Below, one piece after another: positions 1 to 8,105 of a DNA stretch of 34,645 bases. A program made the position numbers and the translations under genes. The notes under the pieces were generated by a model. That model was not told where the DNA came from and did no database searches. It saw nothing but the letters and a program-made list of their open reading frames with translations. The stretch is from a bacterium OM1 bin76 (lineage in GTDB: Bacteria; Actinomycetota; Acidimicrobiia; Spongiisociales; ZC4RG35): assembly GCA_002238785.1 (NCBI GenBank), contig MPNA01000011.1:74304-108948 (forward strand). Reading direction: 5' to 3'. Positions within the stretch are counted from its first letter, which is position 1, and the number at the start of each line of letters is the position of its first letter.

Positions 1-168
1 GAGTCCCCACTGCTCCCGCAGCGCCTGCTCGTCCTCGCGGCTCATGTCCACCGGAGCCAGAACGTCCAGGGGGTCGCCGGTGAGCCGCGCCAAGGAGAAG
101 ACAATGAAAGAAACCGCCAGGATGGTAAGCACCCCGCGGACGCTGTTGATCAGGACGTAGCGGGCCAT
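1..168 (-). CDS. DppB/OppB-type ABC transporter permease, N-terminal fragment
   Basis: This gene is cut by the left window edge; 56 codons are visible from an ATG at 168. The product begins MARYVLINSVRGVLTIL, with one membrane helix at about residues 9-28 ending in SLARLTGDPLDVL. That is the usual first helix and periplasmic entry of DppB/OppB permeases, which form half of the channel of peptide/nickel-type importers. It lies 31 bases after the stop of the LVIVD gene on the same strand. It probably belongs to the same transcription unit as the solute-binding protein at 6147-7895, with the rest of the transporter off the left edge. The ribosome binding site is weak. The family call rests on a short N-terminus only. 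Confidence 0.75.
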   Translation of the reverse strand, partial: MARYVLINSVRGVLTILAVSFIVFSLARLTGDPLDVLAPVDMSREDEQALREQWGL

Positions 169-199
169 CAGGCCAGGCTCTGGGGACCGGCCCGGCTTC

Positions 200-1369
200 T
201 CATAGCCCGGGATCGACTATGTAAAGGCCATCGCCGAAACGATCGCTGACATACACCAACCCGTCTTCCGCGGCATAGACATCGTTGAACTGGATCGAGT
301 CTCGACCGGGTGGCGCCGGCGGCACCAGGTGAGCGACTTCGACAGGATTGCTGGCGTCGGAAACGTCGTAGGCGCGTAGCCCGCCGGCGAAATAGGTGAG
401 GTATACCAGGTTGGGGTCGGTAAAAGACCCCGGACGCATTTCATGGAGATTGTGGGGTCCCCACCGAATGTTGTCCTCATGCCGGGCGCCCCGCGGAACG
501 GGGAATCGTGTAATCACCTTCGGGTTGGTCTCGTCGGCGACGTCAACCACCCAGACATGGCGCTGGACTCCGATCCATCGGTGGATCAACTCATCGGTGA
601 CGATGAGGATGTCCCGGCCGGGCAGTCGGAGAGGAGTGTGGGTGTTACGGCTCTGGGGACCGAACTCGAGTTGACTGATAAGTCGCGGGCTGGCGGGGTT
701 GCTGATGTCCAGGATCATGAGACCTCCGTCCCAGTAACCACCATAGGCGCGGTCACCGTCGGGGAGGGCATGGTGGAGGTTGTACTGGCGGCCCTCCTGC
801 GTCACGTCGGGAGCCGCGGCCATGCCCCAGTTTGACGACTCGCCACCAGCCACATGCTGACCGGGATACCACCAGCGCCCGACCTCTGCGGGGGAAGTGG
901 GGTCGGAGAGGTCGACTATCCCCAGGATGCGGCCCGAGTACCCCTCTTCGCCTGACGAGACGAGGGCGTGGTCGCCTTCCCACCAAGCCATGCGGTGTAT
1001 GCCGGTGCCGGTGGTCGGGTGGAAACCGATCTGCTGTGGGGAAGCGGGGTCGGAGACATCATAGATGGCCATCCCGGCACTCCACTCCATCGGATTGTCC
1101 TCGAAACGGTTTTTTTCGTGATTGACCAGAAGAAGCGAGTCCTTAACCTGAACCTTGTGACTGTGGGTACCCGCAGGTCTGGGGATCTGGGTAATCACCT
1201 CAGGCCGGGCAGGGTTGGAGACATCGATAATCGATGTTCCCAGTTCGTTGTATCCCATGTGCCCGACATACGCCACGCCGTCCACCACGTTGATGTGCAT
1301 GAGATCACCCTTGCCGTCAAGGTCGATGTGACCGACGACGGACATCCGGCGGGCATCGGTTCCAGTCAT
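200..1369 (-). CDS. LVIVD-repeat beta-propeller protein (389 aa)
   Basis: At least six LVIVD-type repeats are visible, each with a core like SIIDVSNPARPEVI, AIYDVSDPASPQQI, GIVDLSDPTSPAEV, MILDISNPASPRLI, VWVVDVADETNPKVI and RAYDVSDASNPVEV. They are spaced as blades of a beta-propeller (PF08309-like). Proteins of this family are usually extracytoplasmic and have no known reaction. No signal peptide is apparent from the chosen ATG at 1369. That start has AAGGGA eight bases upstream and overlaps the stop of the amidohydrolase gene by ATGA. It is a paralogue of the 4686-6026 product, so two propellers bracket the molybdenum enzyme and the amidohydrolase. A scaffold, ligand-binding or enzymatic role cannot be told from sequence. 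The family call is firm; the function is open. Confidence 0.85.
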   Translation of the reverse strand: MTGTDARRMSVVGHIDLDGKGDLMHINVVDGVAYVGHMGYNELGTSIIDVSNPARPEVITQIPRPAGTHSHKVQVKDSLLLVNHEKNRFEDNPMEWSAGMAIYDVSDPASPQQIGFHPTTGTGIHRMAWWEGDHALVSSGEEGYSGRILGIVDLSDPTSPAEVGRWWYPGQHVAGGESSNWGMAAAPDVTQEGRQYNLHHALPDGDRAYGGYWDGGLMILDISNPASPRLISQLEFGPQSRNTHTPLRLPGRDILIVTDELIHRWIGVQRHVWVVDVADETNPKVITRFPVPRGARHEDNIRWGPHNLHEMRPGSFTDPNLVYLTYFAGGLRAYDVSDASNPVEVAHLVPPAPPGRDSIQFNDVYAAEDGLVYVSDRFGDGLYIVDPGL

Positions 1370-2370
1370 CTGCGTATTCCCTTCAGTATCCGGGAGACAT
1401 TGCCATGGAGAATCATCTCCCGGGCTTCGTTGGTCAAACGGGGGATCGAATCGATAAAGGCAGCAGGAGCCCGCTCATGCATGGGGTAGGGGTAGTCGGT
1501 GCCAACCACCATCTGGGTCGGTCCAACCAGGTCCATCAGGAAGGAGAGCGCCTCCGGGAAGTGAACGAGGCTATCGAAATAGAGGTGCCTCACGAACTCG
1601 AGCGGTGACTTGCTGATATTCTCGGCGGTGAGATGGGGGACCACCTTGTATCCCTTTTCCCAGCGTCCCAACTGGTATGGCATGTAACCACCACCGTGGA
1701 CCATGCAGATGACCAGGTCCGGGTACCGTTCCAAGACCCCGCCGAAGAGCAGGTGGCCCATGGCGATCGTGGACTCGGCGGGCCTGCCGAAGATATTCGA
1801 TAGGAAGTGCCTGCTGAGGTCATAGCCGCCCAGAGGGTCGTACGGGTGCATCAACACCAGGCACCGGAGTTGGTTGGCCACCTCCCAAAAAGGGTCGAGT
1901 CCGGCATCGACCAGGTGGACCCCGTCGACCGTGGTGGCGATCTCCACTCCGACCATTCCCAGGTCGCCCACGATGTACGCCAACTCGTCAGCCGCGGCGC
2001 TTGGAGCTTGGAGAGGGACGGTCCCCAGGGCCAGGAGGCGGTCGGGGTACCGGGAGACCTCTTCGGCGAGGATCCGGTTGAAGTCTCGGGCGTACCTGGC
2101 GCCGGCCTCCGGATCCAGAGCGTAAGCGCTGAAGTCGGTGCGATGGGACACCAACTGGATGTCCACGCCGCCGCGTTCCATCGCCCGTAAGCGGGCATCG
2201 AGATCGTATAGCTCCTGGGGGAAGGGGCCGATTACCTTCGTGCCCGCCAGGCGCAGCAACTCCTCTCCGGAGTCGTCATGGATCACCTCGATGCCGTAGT
2301 CGTGGCCTCGGTGTCTCAGCAATTTCATCAGCTCGATGGGCACGATGTGGGCATGGACATCGTAGGTCAT
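1366..2370 (-). CDS. amidohydrolase family 2 protein, ACMSD-like (334 aa)
   Basis: This is a metal-dependent TIM-barrel hydrolase/decarboxylase of the ACMSD/amidohydrolase_2 family. The N-terminal metal motif is DVHAHIVP (residues 4-11). Later family landmarks are the His of LMHPYDP, the HGGGYMPYQLGR segment, and the Asp of GTDYPYPM. Relatives decarboxylate or hydrolyse ring-cleavage products of aromatic compounds, so a C-C decarboxylation of a catabolic intermediate is a reasonable guess; the substrate is unknown. The start at 2370 has a GGAAAGGG site seven bases upstream and overlaps the stop of the molybdenum-enzyme gene by ATGA. The frame stays open farther upstream, but that part lies inside the upstream gene and is not family-like. 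The stop overlaps the next LVIVD start by ATGA, so three genes are translationally coupled. Confidence 0.88.
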   Translation of the reverse strand: MTYDVHAHIVPIELMKLLRHRGHDYGIEVIHDDSGEELLRLAGTKVIGPFPQELYDLDARLRAMERGGVDIQLVSHRTDFSAYALDPEAGARYARDFNRILAEEVSRYPDRLLALGTVPLQAPSAAADELAYIVGDLGMVGVEIATTVDGVHLVDAGLDPFWEVANQLRCLVLMHPYDPLGGYDLSRHFLSNIFGRPAESTIAMGHLLFGGVLERYPDLVICMVHGGGYMPYQLGRWEKGYKVVPHLTAENISKSPLEFVRHLYFDSLVHFPEALSFLMDLVGPTQMVVGTDYPYPMHERAPAAFIDSIPRLTNEAREMILHGNVSRILKGIRR

Positions 2371-4652
2371 GTTGAAACCCTTTCCTGGCTGGCGGCCTGT
2401 ATGGCCTCCCAAACCCTTACCGGGGTCAGGGGGAAACTGGTCAGCCTGACGCCGAGCGGGCGCAGCGCGTCGCAGACCGCGTTGAAGATGGCGGGCGGCA
2501 CGCCGATACACCCCGCCTCGCCGGTCCCCTTGGCCCCCAGGGGGTTCGACGGCGCCGGATAAGTGAGTCGTCCGGTCTGAAGGGGCATTGGCTGGGTGGC
2601 GCCGGGGATCAGGTAGTCCATGAGACTGGTGGTGAGAGGCTGGCCGTCGGGGTCGTAGACGACCTCTTCCAGGAGGGCCGAGCCGATTCCCTGCATGACT
2701 GAACCGTGGACCTGTCCCTCCACCACCATCGGGTTGATCACGTTCCCGCAGTCATCGACCGCCGCCAGTTTGACCAGGTGCACGAACCCGGTCTCGATTT
2801 CAACCTCGACCACGGCCACGTAGGCGCCGTAAGGGTAGGTGAGGGCGTAGGGATTGAACATCTCGTCCGCCGCGAGTTCCACACCACGAGACTGCGCCTC
2901 CATGGCAATTTCCATCAGGGAAAGCTCAGGGTCGGGAGAACCGACCACCCGTACCCTGCCGTTGGTCAACTCGAGGTCTTCGGGGGCTGCTTCCAGCATC
3001 TCCGCCGCAAGATCCAGGACGGCGTCTCTCACTCTTCGTGCGGTCTGCAGCACGGCCGAGCCACCCAACTGCAACGAGCGGCTTGAGAAACTACCGATGC
3101 TCTTCGGGATTGCCGCGGTGTCGCCGGCATGGAACACTGTCCGGTCCACGGGGAGGTCGAACACCGAGGCGGCGATTTGGGCCCAGACAGTGCGGTGAGC
3201 CTGACCGGCCGATGTCGAACCGGTGCGAACCTCCACAGATCCGTCGACCATCAACTCAACCCGACCCCACTCCCACGAACCGACCGCGCCGCCTGCCCGC
3301 TCGATGAAGGAGGAGATGCCGATCCCGATGGGGTTCCCGCCGAGGCGGCGCCTCTCTTCCTGTCGCTCCCGCCATGACTCGATGCCGAGTGTCTCCAGGG
3401 CTAGGTCTAGGGCTTCCCGGTAGTTGCCGGAGTCGTAGATGGCGCCGGTGTGGGTGGTAAAAGGTAGCTGGCTGGAGCTGATGAAGTTCCGGCGCCTCAC
3501 CTCTTCGGGCTGCATGTCGATTTCCGCCGCGAAGGCGTCAACGGCGCACTCGATGGATATGGCAGCCTCAGGTCGTCCGGCGCCCCGGTAGGGTCCGGTG
3601 GGCGCCTTGTTGGTGAGGGCAGCGATGGCATGGACCTCGAGGTGCTCGATGTCGTAGACCCCCTGGACCATGAACTGGGAGAAGAAGGGTATACGCGAGC
3701 CCGTGCTCGGATATGCGCCCACTTCACCGAGGAGGACGGCCTTCACATAACGGATGCGGCCCGAGCGGTCCCCACCTACCGTGACATTCACCTGCTGGCC
3801 GCGGCCGTGGGTACCCGATCGGAACTGTTCGCCCCGCCTCTCGATCCACGCCAGAGGTCTATTGAGCCGATGGGCGGCGACGGCCACCACCACGTACTCG
3901 GCGTAGAACTGTCCCTTGGTGCCGAAGGCGCCGCCGACACTCGGGACGCGGGCTCGGAAATCCTCCGGTGGGATGCCGACGAAGGGAGAGAGTTGCCGCG
4001 GGAGACGGGACGGCGCCTGGTGTCCGCACCACACTTCAAGAGTCCCGTTTTGTGGGCGGACGAGCATCGCCAGCGGTTCCAAGGTCACCGGCGAGAGCCG
4101 TGGGATGTCGATCTCGACGGAGGCCTCCACCTCTGCTTCGGGGCGAGGTCCCGGAGTGGCGAACCTGTTCTCATGGACGAGGTTGGTCCCCACTTCCGGG
4201 AATAGGAGAACCTCCCCGCCAAGGGACTGCCTGGCATCGATGACGGCGGGCAGGGGATCGATGTCAACCCACACCATCTCGGCGGCGTCGACCGCTTGGG
4301 ACGGGGTCTGGGCAATGACCACTGCGATCGGGTCTCCCACATGGCGAACCCGATCGCGGGCCAGGGCTGGCTGGTTCATACCGGTTGCCTCCGGCGCTCC
4401 CCGTCCCGGCGTGGAGGGAAGGTCGGGAATGTCAAGATTGCGGGCATCGAAGATCGCCACGACGCCGGGCATTTCCAGGGCATCCTCGAGGTCGGGCGGT
4501 TCGAAGGTTCCATGGGCGACCGGGCTGCGGACGAAGGCACAATGCAGGGTGTCCCCGTCGACGAGGTCGCTCACATACGATGCTGCCCCGGTGACGAACG
4601 GATAGTCTTCCAGTCTCAGAATCGAGTCCCCGATACCTGGGTTCCTATTCAC
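2367..4652 (-). CDS. xanthine dehydrogenase family molybdopterin-binding subunit (large chain)
   Basis: This is the catalytic large subunit of a molybdenum hydroxylase (aldehyde oxidase / CoxL superfamily), about 761 residues. An N-terminal aldehyde-oxidase a/b hammerhead domain (about 1-140) precedes the cofactor domain. Landmarks are GGAFGTKG (about 240-247), PYRGAGRPEA (about 354-363, the form-II CoxL-like type rather than the AYxCSFR of true CO dehydrogenase) and GTGEAG, whose Glu712 is the expected catalytic base. Such subunits hydroxylate aldehydes or N-heterocycles and need partner FeS and FAD chains; neither is in this window. The GTG at 4652 has AAGGGG six bases upstream. GTG 4655 and TTG 4667 (five residues longer) are alternatives. 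The gene sits between an LVIVD gene and the coupled amidohydrolase. Confidence 0.92.
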   Translation of the reverse strand: MNRNPGIGDSILRLEDYPFVTGAASYVSDLVDGDTLHCAFVRSPVAHGTFEPPDLEDALEMPGVVAIFDARNLDIPDLPSTPGRGAPEATGMNQPALARDRVRHVGDPIAVVIAQTPSQAVDAAEMVWVDIDPLPAVIDARQSLGGEVLLFPEVGTNLVHENRFATPGPRPEAEVEASVEIDIPRLSPVTLEPLAMLVRPQNGTLEVWCGHQAPSRLPRQLSPFVGIPPEDFRARVPSVGGAFGTKGQFYAEYVVVAVAAHRLNRPLAWIERRGEQFRSGTHGRGQQVNVTVGGDRSGRIRYVKAVLLGEVGAYPSTGSRIPFFSQFMVQGVYDIEHLEVHAIAALTNKAPTGPYRGAGRPEAAISIECAVDAFAAEIDMQPEEVRRRNFISSSQLPFTTHTGAIYDSGNYREALDLALETLGIESWRERQEERRRLGGNPIGIGISSFIERAGGAVGSWEWGRVELMVDGSVEVRTGSTSAGQAHRTVWAQIAASVFDLPVDRTVFHAGDTAAIPKSIGSFSSRSLQLGGSAVLQTARRVRDAVLDLAAEMLEAAPEDLELTNGRVRVVGSPDPELSLMEIAMEAQSRGVELAADEMFNPYALTYPYGAYVAVVEVEIETGFVHLVKLAAVDDCGNVINPMVVEGQVHGSVMQGIGSALLEEVVYDPDGQPLTTSLMDYLIPGATQPMPLQTGRLTYPAPSNPLGAKGTGEAGCIGVPPAIFNAVCDALRPLGVRLTSFPLTPVRVWEAIQAASQERVST

Positions 4653-4689
4653 CACGCGCCCCTTCAATCGTAATCGGTGTCTCCTTCAT
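4645..4689 (-). CDS. possible 14-codon coupling ORF before the molybdenum-enzyme gene
   Basis: An ATG at 4689 overlaps the stop of the upstream LVIVD gene (ATGA) and opens 14 codons that end in TAG at 4645. The end falls inside the start region of the molybdenum-enzyme gene (GTG 4652). No dedicated ribosome binding site is needed if ribosomes re-initiate after the LVIVD stop. This could carry ribosomes to the GTG start, or it may be chance. It is shown because the molybdenum-enzyme start lacks a strong upstream Shine-Dalgarno of its own outside this stretch. Confidence 0.2.
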   Translation of the reverse strand: MKETPITIEGARGE

Positions 4690-6026
4690 GTTCCGTTGCC
4701 CGGATGTGTGCTGCTTTCCCTGAGCACCCATATGCCTTCGTTGAGTCCACTCAAGTAGATGTAGCCACGGGGGTCGACAATCACATCCTGTGAAGTGACG
4801 TCGCGTACGCCGCTATGGACCACGTCGAAGATGCGCATGTACGGCCGGGGGTCCACTATCCGGGTGGGCGTCGGCGGCAGGAAGGAAGCACTTTCGGTTG
4901 GCTTGTGGGGGTTGGACACGTCGAACACCCGCAGGCCGGCGTTCATGTAGGCGTTGTAGACCTTGTCGGCTACCACCTTGGAGCCTTGATGGTTCTCGTG
5001 GAGGTTGTGCGGACCGAACCGCTCACCCTTCTGGTAGTAGGTCTCGTACGGTTCCCCCTCAGTGGGATCGGGGATCGGGAGCGTGGAGAGTTCGGTGGGG
5101 TTGGTCTCGTCGGAAATATCCCACAGCCGGATGTTCTTGGGTCCTTCCAGGCCGAAGGTTGCCATGGGCTCCTCGACAACCACCAGGATGTCTCGGCCGG
5201 GAAGGGGGACGCAGGTATGCGTCTGACCATCCGTCAGGTCCGGGAAGGTCCGGACGTGGCTCACCAAGGTGGGGTTGCCGGCGTCGGAAACATCGACGAT
5301 GGCGAATCCGCCGTCGGAGTAGGCGATGTAGGCGCGGTCTCCGTGGACGAGGGGAAAATGCACCCCGAAAGTCTCGTCTTCCAGGGGCGGTCGGCCCTCC
5401 CCCAGTTGCACCGGGTGCCAGAAGTCGGTGACTCTCTTGGGCGATTCGGGATCGGAGAGGTCGATGATTGTCATCACCCGCGCCCGGTCCAGGCGCCAGT
5501 GATAGCGGAAGCCGGGCGCGTCGATCATATTCGACAGATAGGCGTAGCGGCCTCCGTTCCACCAACTGCGGTGGATCCCGTAACTGCGGGGATCGGGCTC
5601 GTCCCAGTGGGCCAATTCTCGGGGAGCGGTGGGATCGGAGACATCAAAGAGCCGAACTCCTTTCCACGCCTGAGGCGGGTCGCTCCTTGGGTTGAAGAAG
5701 GCAGGCTCACAGGCGGCCATGAGTATGTTGTCGGCTACCTGTATCTTGATGTGCCAGGTGTGCTCGTTAGGGGTTGGGATGAAGGAGGCGACTTGGGGAT
5801 CGCTCGGCGAGGTCACATCCAGCACGGTTATCCCGCTCGACCATGGGTGGCCGATGTAGAGATAGGTGTGCTTACCCACGGCTTGGAGTTGGAGTTGTGC
5901 ACCGTCCAACTTGCCGTCGAGGTCGCTGAAACCGACTATGTCGATGTTGGTTGCGACCGGTTCGGTGACGGGCTTGGCGGACATCTTGCGGATTGATCGT
6001 TTCCAGCCAGGTTCCCTTGCCGCCAT
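4686..6026 (-). CDS. LVIVD-repeat beta-propeller protein (446 aa)
   Basis: This is the second, longer LVIVD-repeat protein of the cluster. Repeat cores read TVLDVTSPSDPQVA, VRLFDVSDPTAPREL, TIIDLSDPESPKRV, AIVDVSDAGNPTLV, IRLWDISDETNPTEL and LRVFDVSNPHKPTES, followed by a closing GYIYLSGLNEGIWVL strand. A six- or seven-bladed propeller is likely. Conserved features between repeats, such as HRSWWNGGRYAYLS and RFGPHNLHEN, recur in the 200-1369 paralogue (HRMAWWEG, WGPHNLHEM) and point to a shared ligand site. The start at 6026 is supported by AGGAGA at 6040-6035, eight bases upstream. A start at Met15 (5984) is the alternative. No signal peptide is seen. The molybdenum-enzyme gene follows closely. 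Biochemical function is unknown. Confidence 0.85.
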   Translation of the reverse strand: MAAREPGWKRSIRKMSAKPVTEPVATNIDIVGFSDLDGKLDGAQLQLQAVGKHTYLYIGHPWSSGITVLDVTSPSDPQVASFIPTPNEHTWHIKIQVADNILMAACEPAFFNPRSDPPQAWKGVRLFDVSDPTAPRELAHWDEPDPRSYGIHRSWWNGGRYAYLSNMIDAPGFRYHWRLDRARVMTIIDLSDPESPKRVTDFWHPVQLGEGRPPLEDETFGVHFPLVHGDRAYIAYSDGGFAIVDVSDAGNPTLVSHVRTFPDLTDGQTHTCVPLPGRDILVVVEEPMATFGLEGPKNIRLWDISDETNPTELSTLPIPDPTEGEPYETYYQKGERFGPHNLHENHQGSKVVADKVYNAYMNAGLRVFDVSNPHKPTESASFLPPTPTRIVDPRPYMRIFDVVHSGVRDVTSQDVIVDPRGYIYLSGLNEGIWVLRESSTHPGNGT

Positions 6027-6097
6027 TCTCGGTATCTCCTATCAGTGGGTGCGAGCAGGACTAGACGCTTGCACATCGGTTGTGAAGTTGTATGGGG

Positions 6098-6135
6098 GGA
6101 CGCCCCCGAGGCGTTTGTGTGCCTGGGGGGCGTCC
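6098..6135 (-). terminator. strong hairpin between solute-binding protein and LVIVD genes
   Basis: A 14-base arm (GGACGCCCCCGAGG, 6098-6111) pairs with 6122-6135 with one mismatch around a 10-base loop. It lies just after the stop of the solute-binding protein gene on the minus strand. No U-run follows, so it may be a U-less terminator, a partial terminator, or an mRNA-stabilising hairpin that keeps the binding protein more abundant than the downstream genes. Confidence 0.6.
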
Positions 6136-6146
6136 GATAGTTGGGT

Positions 6147-7895
6147 TCAGCAGGACTCGATGTATTCCACGAAGCTGAACGGTGCGCTCATGTTGGCGCC
6201 GGGGTAGCTGTAACTGCAGACGGCATCAGGATTGACAACGGTCTCGGAGAAGGTCCGCAGCAACGGGACGTGCGGGGCGTTCTCGAAGACGACGTCGCCG
6301 AAGTCACGCCACAGCGCGGCCTGCCTGACCGGGTCCAACTCGATGAGGATCGCTTCGTACTGGGTGTCCCAGTCGACCATGCACACAGGTCGCTGGGAGT
6401 CCTGGTTGCAGTATCCAGCCGGTTCGAAGCCGGTCACATTCTCGGAAGCGGTGTCGTCGAATTCCACCATCCGATCAAACTCCCGGGCCTCGCGGGCGGC
6501 CGAATACTGGCCACCGTCCATCGACACGAGTTCCACGTCGAATCCGGCGTCCAACAGCATTGTGGCGACGGCCTCGCTGATGTCGTTCTTGGCGTAGACC
6601 TGGATACTCGCTCCGCCGAGTCCGTCCAATATGGCCTGGGCTCCCTCGGGGTCGTAGCCGATGTGGTCGGCGAAACGGGTCTCCCAGTCGGGGTTCCAAG
6701 AATCGGTCTGCTCCGGCAGCCAGTACCACATAATGGCCGTCTCAGCCTCGCCTCCGAAGAAGGCGTCATTCAGAGCTTGGCGATCGATCGCCTTGTTGGT
6801 GGCGATACGGATGTCCTTGTTACACCACGGGCTGTCCGGATAGAGGCGTTCACCACTGGTGAACACGTCCGCCGACTTCTCGCCGGGGATGGGTGGCTCG
6901 AGGTAGTAGCAACCCACCAGGGCCAGGCCGTAGCGGCGTCCGGGGAGAGCCGACTTTATGACCTGCATTCCCTGCGACTCGGCTTCGTCGCCGAGTTCCT
7001 GCGACAGCGAGGTCATGTGAACCTCACCCGCCAGGAGCGAGGAGATCCGGGTGGCCTCCTCGAGGATGAACCGGTACTCGATCTCGTCGAAGTCGCCATT
7101 CTGACGCCAGTGGTCATACGGCACCTTCTCGAACACGACATTCTGGCCGGGATTCCGTTCCACGAATTGGTACGGCCCGGTGCCCGCCAGCGGGGCCTCG
7201 TCCAGACCCGGGGAGGCAGGCGAGCCTCCGCCTCTGGACTCCCAGTCGGCCTTGCTCTTGATCACGGCTCCCGCGGCACCGTAGCTGATGCCCTCGAAGA
7301 AGGCGAAGGAGAGGCCTTCGCCCACGTGGAAAATCACCGTGTAATCGTCCACGATCTCGAACTCGCTCACGGCGTTCCGCACCGCTTCCGCCACACCGGA
7401 GACGGCGCCGGGCGGGTCGATCAGATCGGTGAGGGAGAAGACGACATCGTCGGCGGTCATCTCACCGAAGCCGTTGTGGAATTGCACTCCCTGCCGCAGG
7501 TGGAAGGTAAGCTGGTCGCCGGCGTCGTTGAGTTCCCAACTCTCAGCCAGCATCGGCGTCCACGCGGCCGTCAACGGGTCCACTCCGACCAGGTTCTCAT
7601 ACATAGGTTTGAGCTGGTACTCATCGTTGGGCTGTATGTCACGGTTGGGGTTGTTCGATTCACCCTGCTCGGGCGGTGGAACGGCAAATACAAGTCTCGT
7701 CCGTTCCGGTTCCGGCTCCGGCGCGGCGGTTGTTTCGGGTGGGGCAGCGGTAGTGGTAGGGGCGACCGTGCCTGCAGTAGTAGCTGGTTCATCAGCCTCG
7801 TCATCGCCGCATGCTGCGGCCAACAAAGCAAAACAGGCCAGTAGTGCCACCATGCTCTTCAACTTCTCTAATGTGCAAAGACTATCTGTTCTCAC
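6147..7895 (-). CDS. ABC transporter substrate-binding lipoprotein, family 5 (Dpp/Opp type)
   Basis: This is the extracytoplasmic binding protein of a peptide/nickel/opine-type ABC importer (SBP_bac_5), 582 residues. The signal peptide ends in the lipobox LLAAAC with Cys29 as the lipidated residue. A Thr/Pro/Glu-rich linker (about 30-65) follows, as is common in actinobacterial lipoproteins. The mature domain has the family's RQGVQFHNG motif and an ADDVVFSL segment. The GTG start at 7895 is supported by AAAGAGG about six bases upstream. It is the first gene of the left minus-strand cluster. The permease at the left edge (1-168) is its probable partner, with the LVIVD, molybdenum-enzyme and amidohydrolase genes between. 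The ligand is unknown but is plausibly what those enzymes act on. Confidence 0.9.
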   Translation of the reverse strand: MRTDSLCTLEKLKSMVALLACFALLAAACGDDEADEPATTAGTVAPTTTAAPPETTAAPEPEPERTRLVFAVPPPEQGESNNPNRDIQPNDEYQLKPMYENLVGVDPLTAAWTPMLAESWELNDAGDQLTFHLRQGVQFHNGFGEMTADDVVFSLTDLIDPPGAVSGVAEAVRNAVSEFEIVDDYTVIFHVGEGLSFAFFEGISYGAAGAVIKSKADWESRGGGSPASPGLDEAPLAGTGPYQFVERNPGQNVVFEKVPYDHWRQNGDFDEIEYRFILEEATRISSLLAGEVHMTSLSQELGDEAESQGMQVIKSALPGRRYGLALVGCYYLEPPIPGEKSADVFTSGERLYPDSPWCNKDIRIATNKAIDRQALNDAFFGGEAETAIMWYWLPEQTDSWNPDWETRFADHIGYDPEGAQAILDGLGGASIQVYAKNDISEAVATMLLDAGFDVELVSMDGGQYSAAREAREFDRMVEFDDTASENVTGFEPAGYCNQDSQRPVCMVDWDTQYEAILIELDPVRQAALWRDFGDVVFENAPHVPLLRTFSETVVNPDAVCSYSYPGANMSAPFSFVEYIESC

Positions 7896-7972
7896 AACGC
7901 ACCTCTTTCTGGCTGTTTACTGTCAAAGAGTTCCCTGATTGTTGAGGTGAACCTCCTCCATCGCATCGGGAG

Positions 7973-7992
7973 TGATAACATATACCGTATCA
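7973..7992. promoter_or_regulatory. 20-base imperfect palindrome, possible operator
   Basis: The sequence TGATA-N3-TATA-N3-TATCA lies in the 210-base divergent spacer (7896-8105) between the solute-binding protein gene (minus) and the SDR gene (plus). Its AT-rich symmetric layout suits a dimeric repressor of GntR type and its position could control both directions. No convincing -35/-10 pair was found for either gene. An isolated TTGACA at 7994-7999 has no matching -10. Confidence 0.35.
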
Positions 7993-8105
7993 GTTGACAT
8001 TGGGGATTGTCACAAAACAGCCACTTAAGTTCGAGGATCGGAACCAAGTGGGTAGGTGGTCGTGGTGGGGGGAATAGCGTGCAAAGAGTCAGAGAGGTAG
8101 TAAAG

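Noticed and set aside
2371-2511. N-terminal extension of the amidohydrolase by 47 residues
   Set aside because: It lies within the molybdenum-enzyme gene, is Arg/Gln-rich and unlike the family; the ATG at 2370 has a good ribosome site and ATGA overlap.
2367-4652. True form I CO dehydrogenase (CoxL)
   Set aside because: The active-site loop reads PYRGAGR and not AYxCSFR, and the CoxS and CoxM partners are absent.
6141-7844. A 567-codon open frame antisense to the first solute-binding protein
   Set aside because: No ribosome site, no family features; the minus-strand gene has lipobox and domain motifs.
7994-7999. TTGACA as the -35 of the SDR promoter
   Set aside because: No -10-like hexamer lies 16-19 bases downstream.
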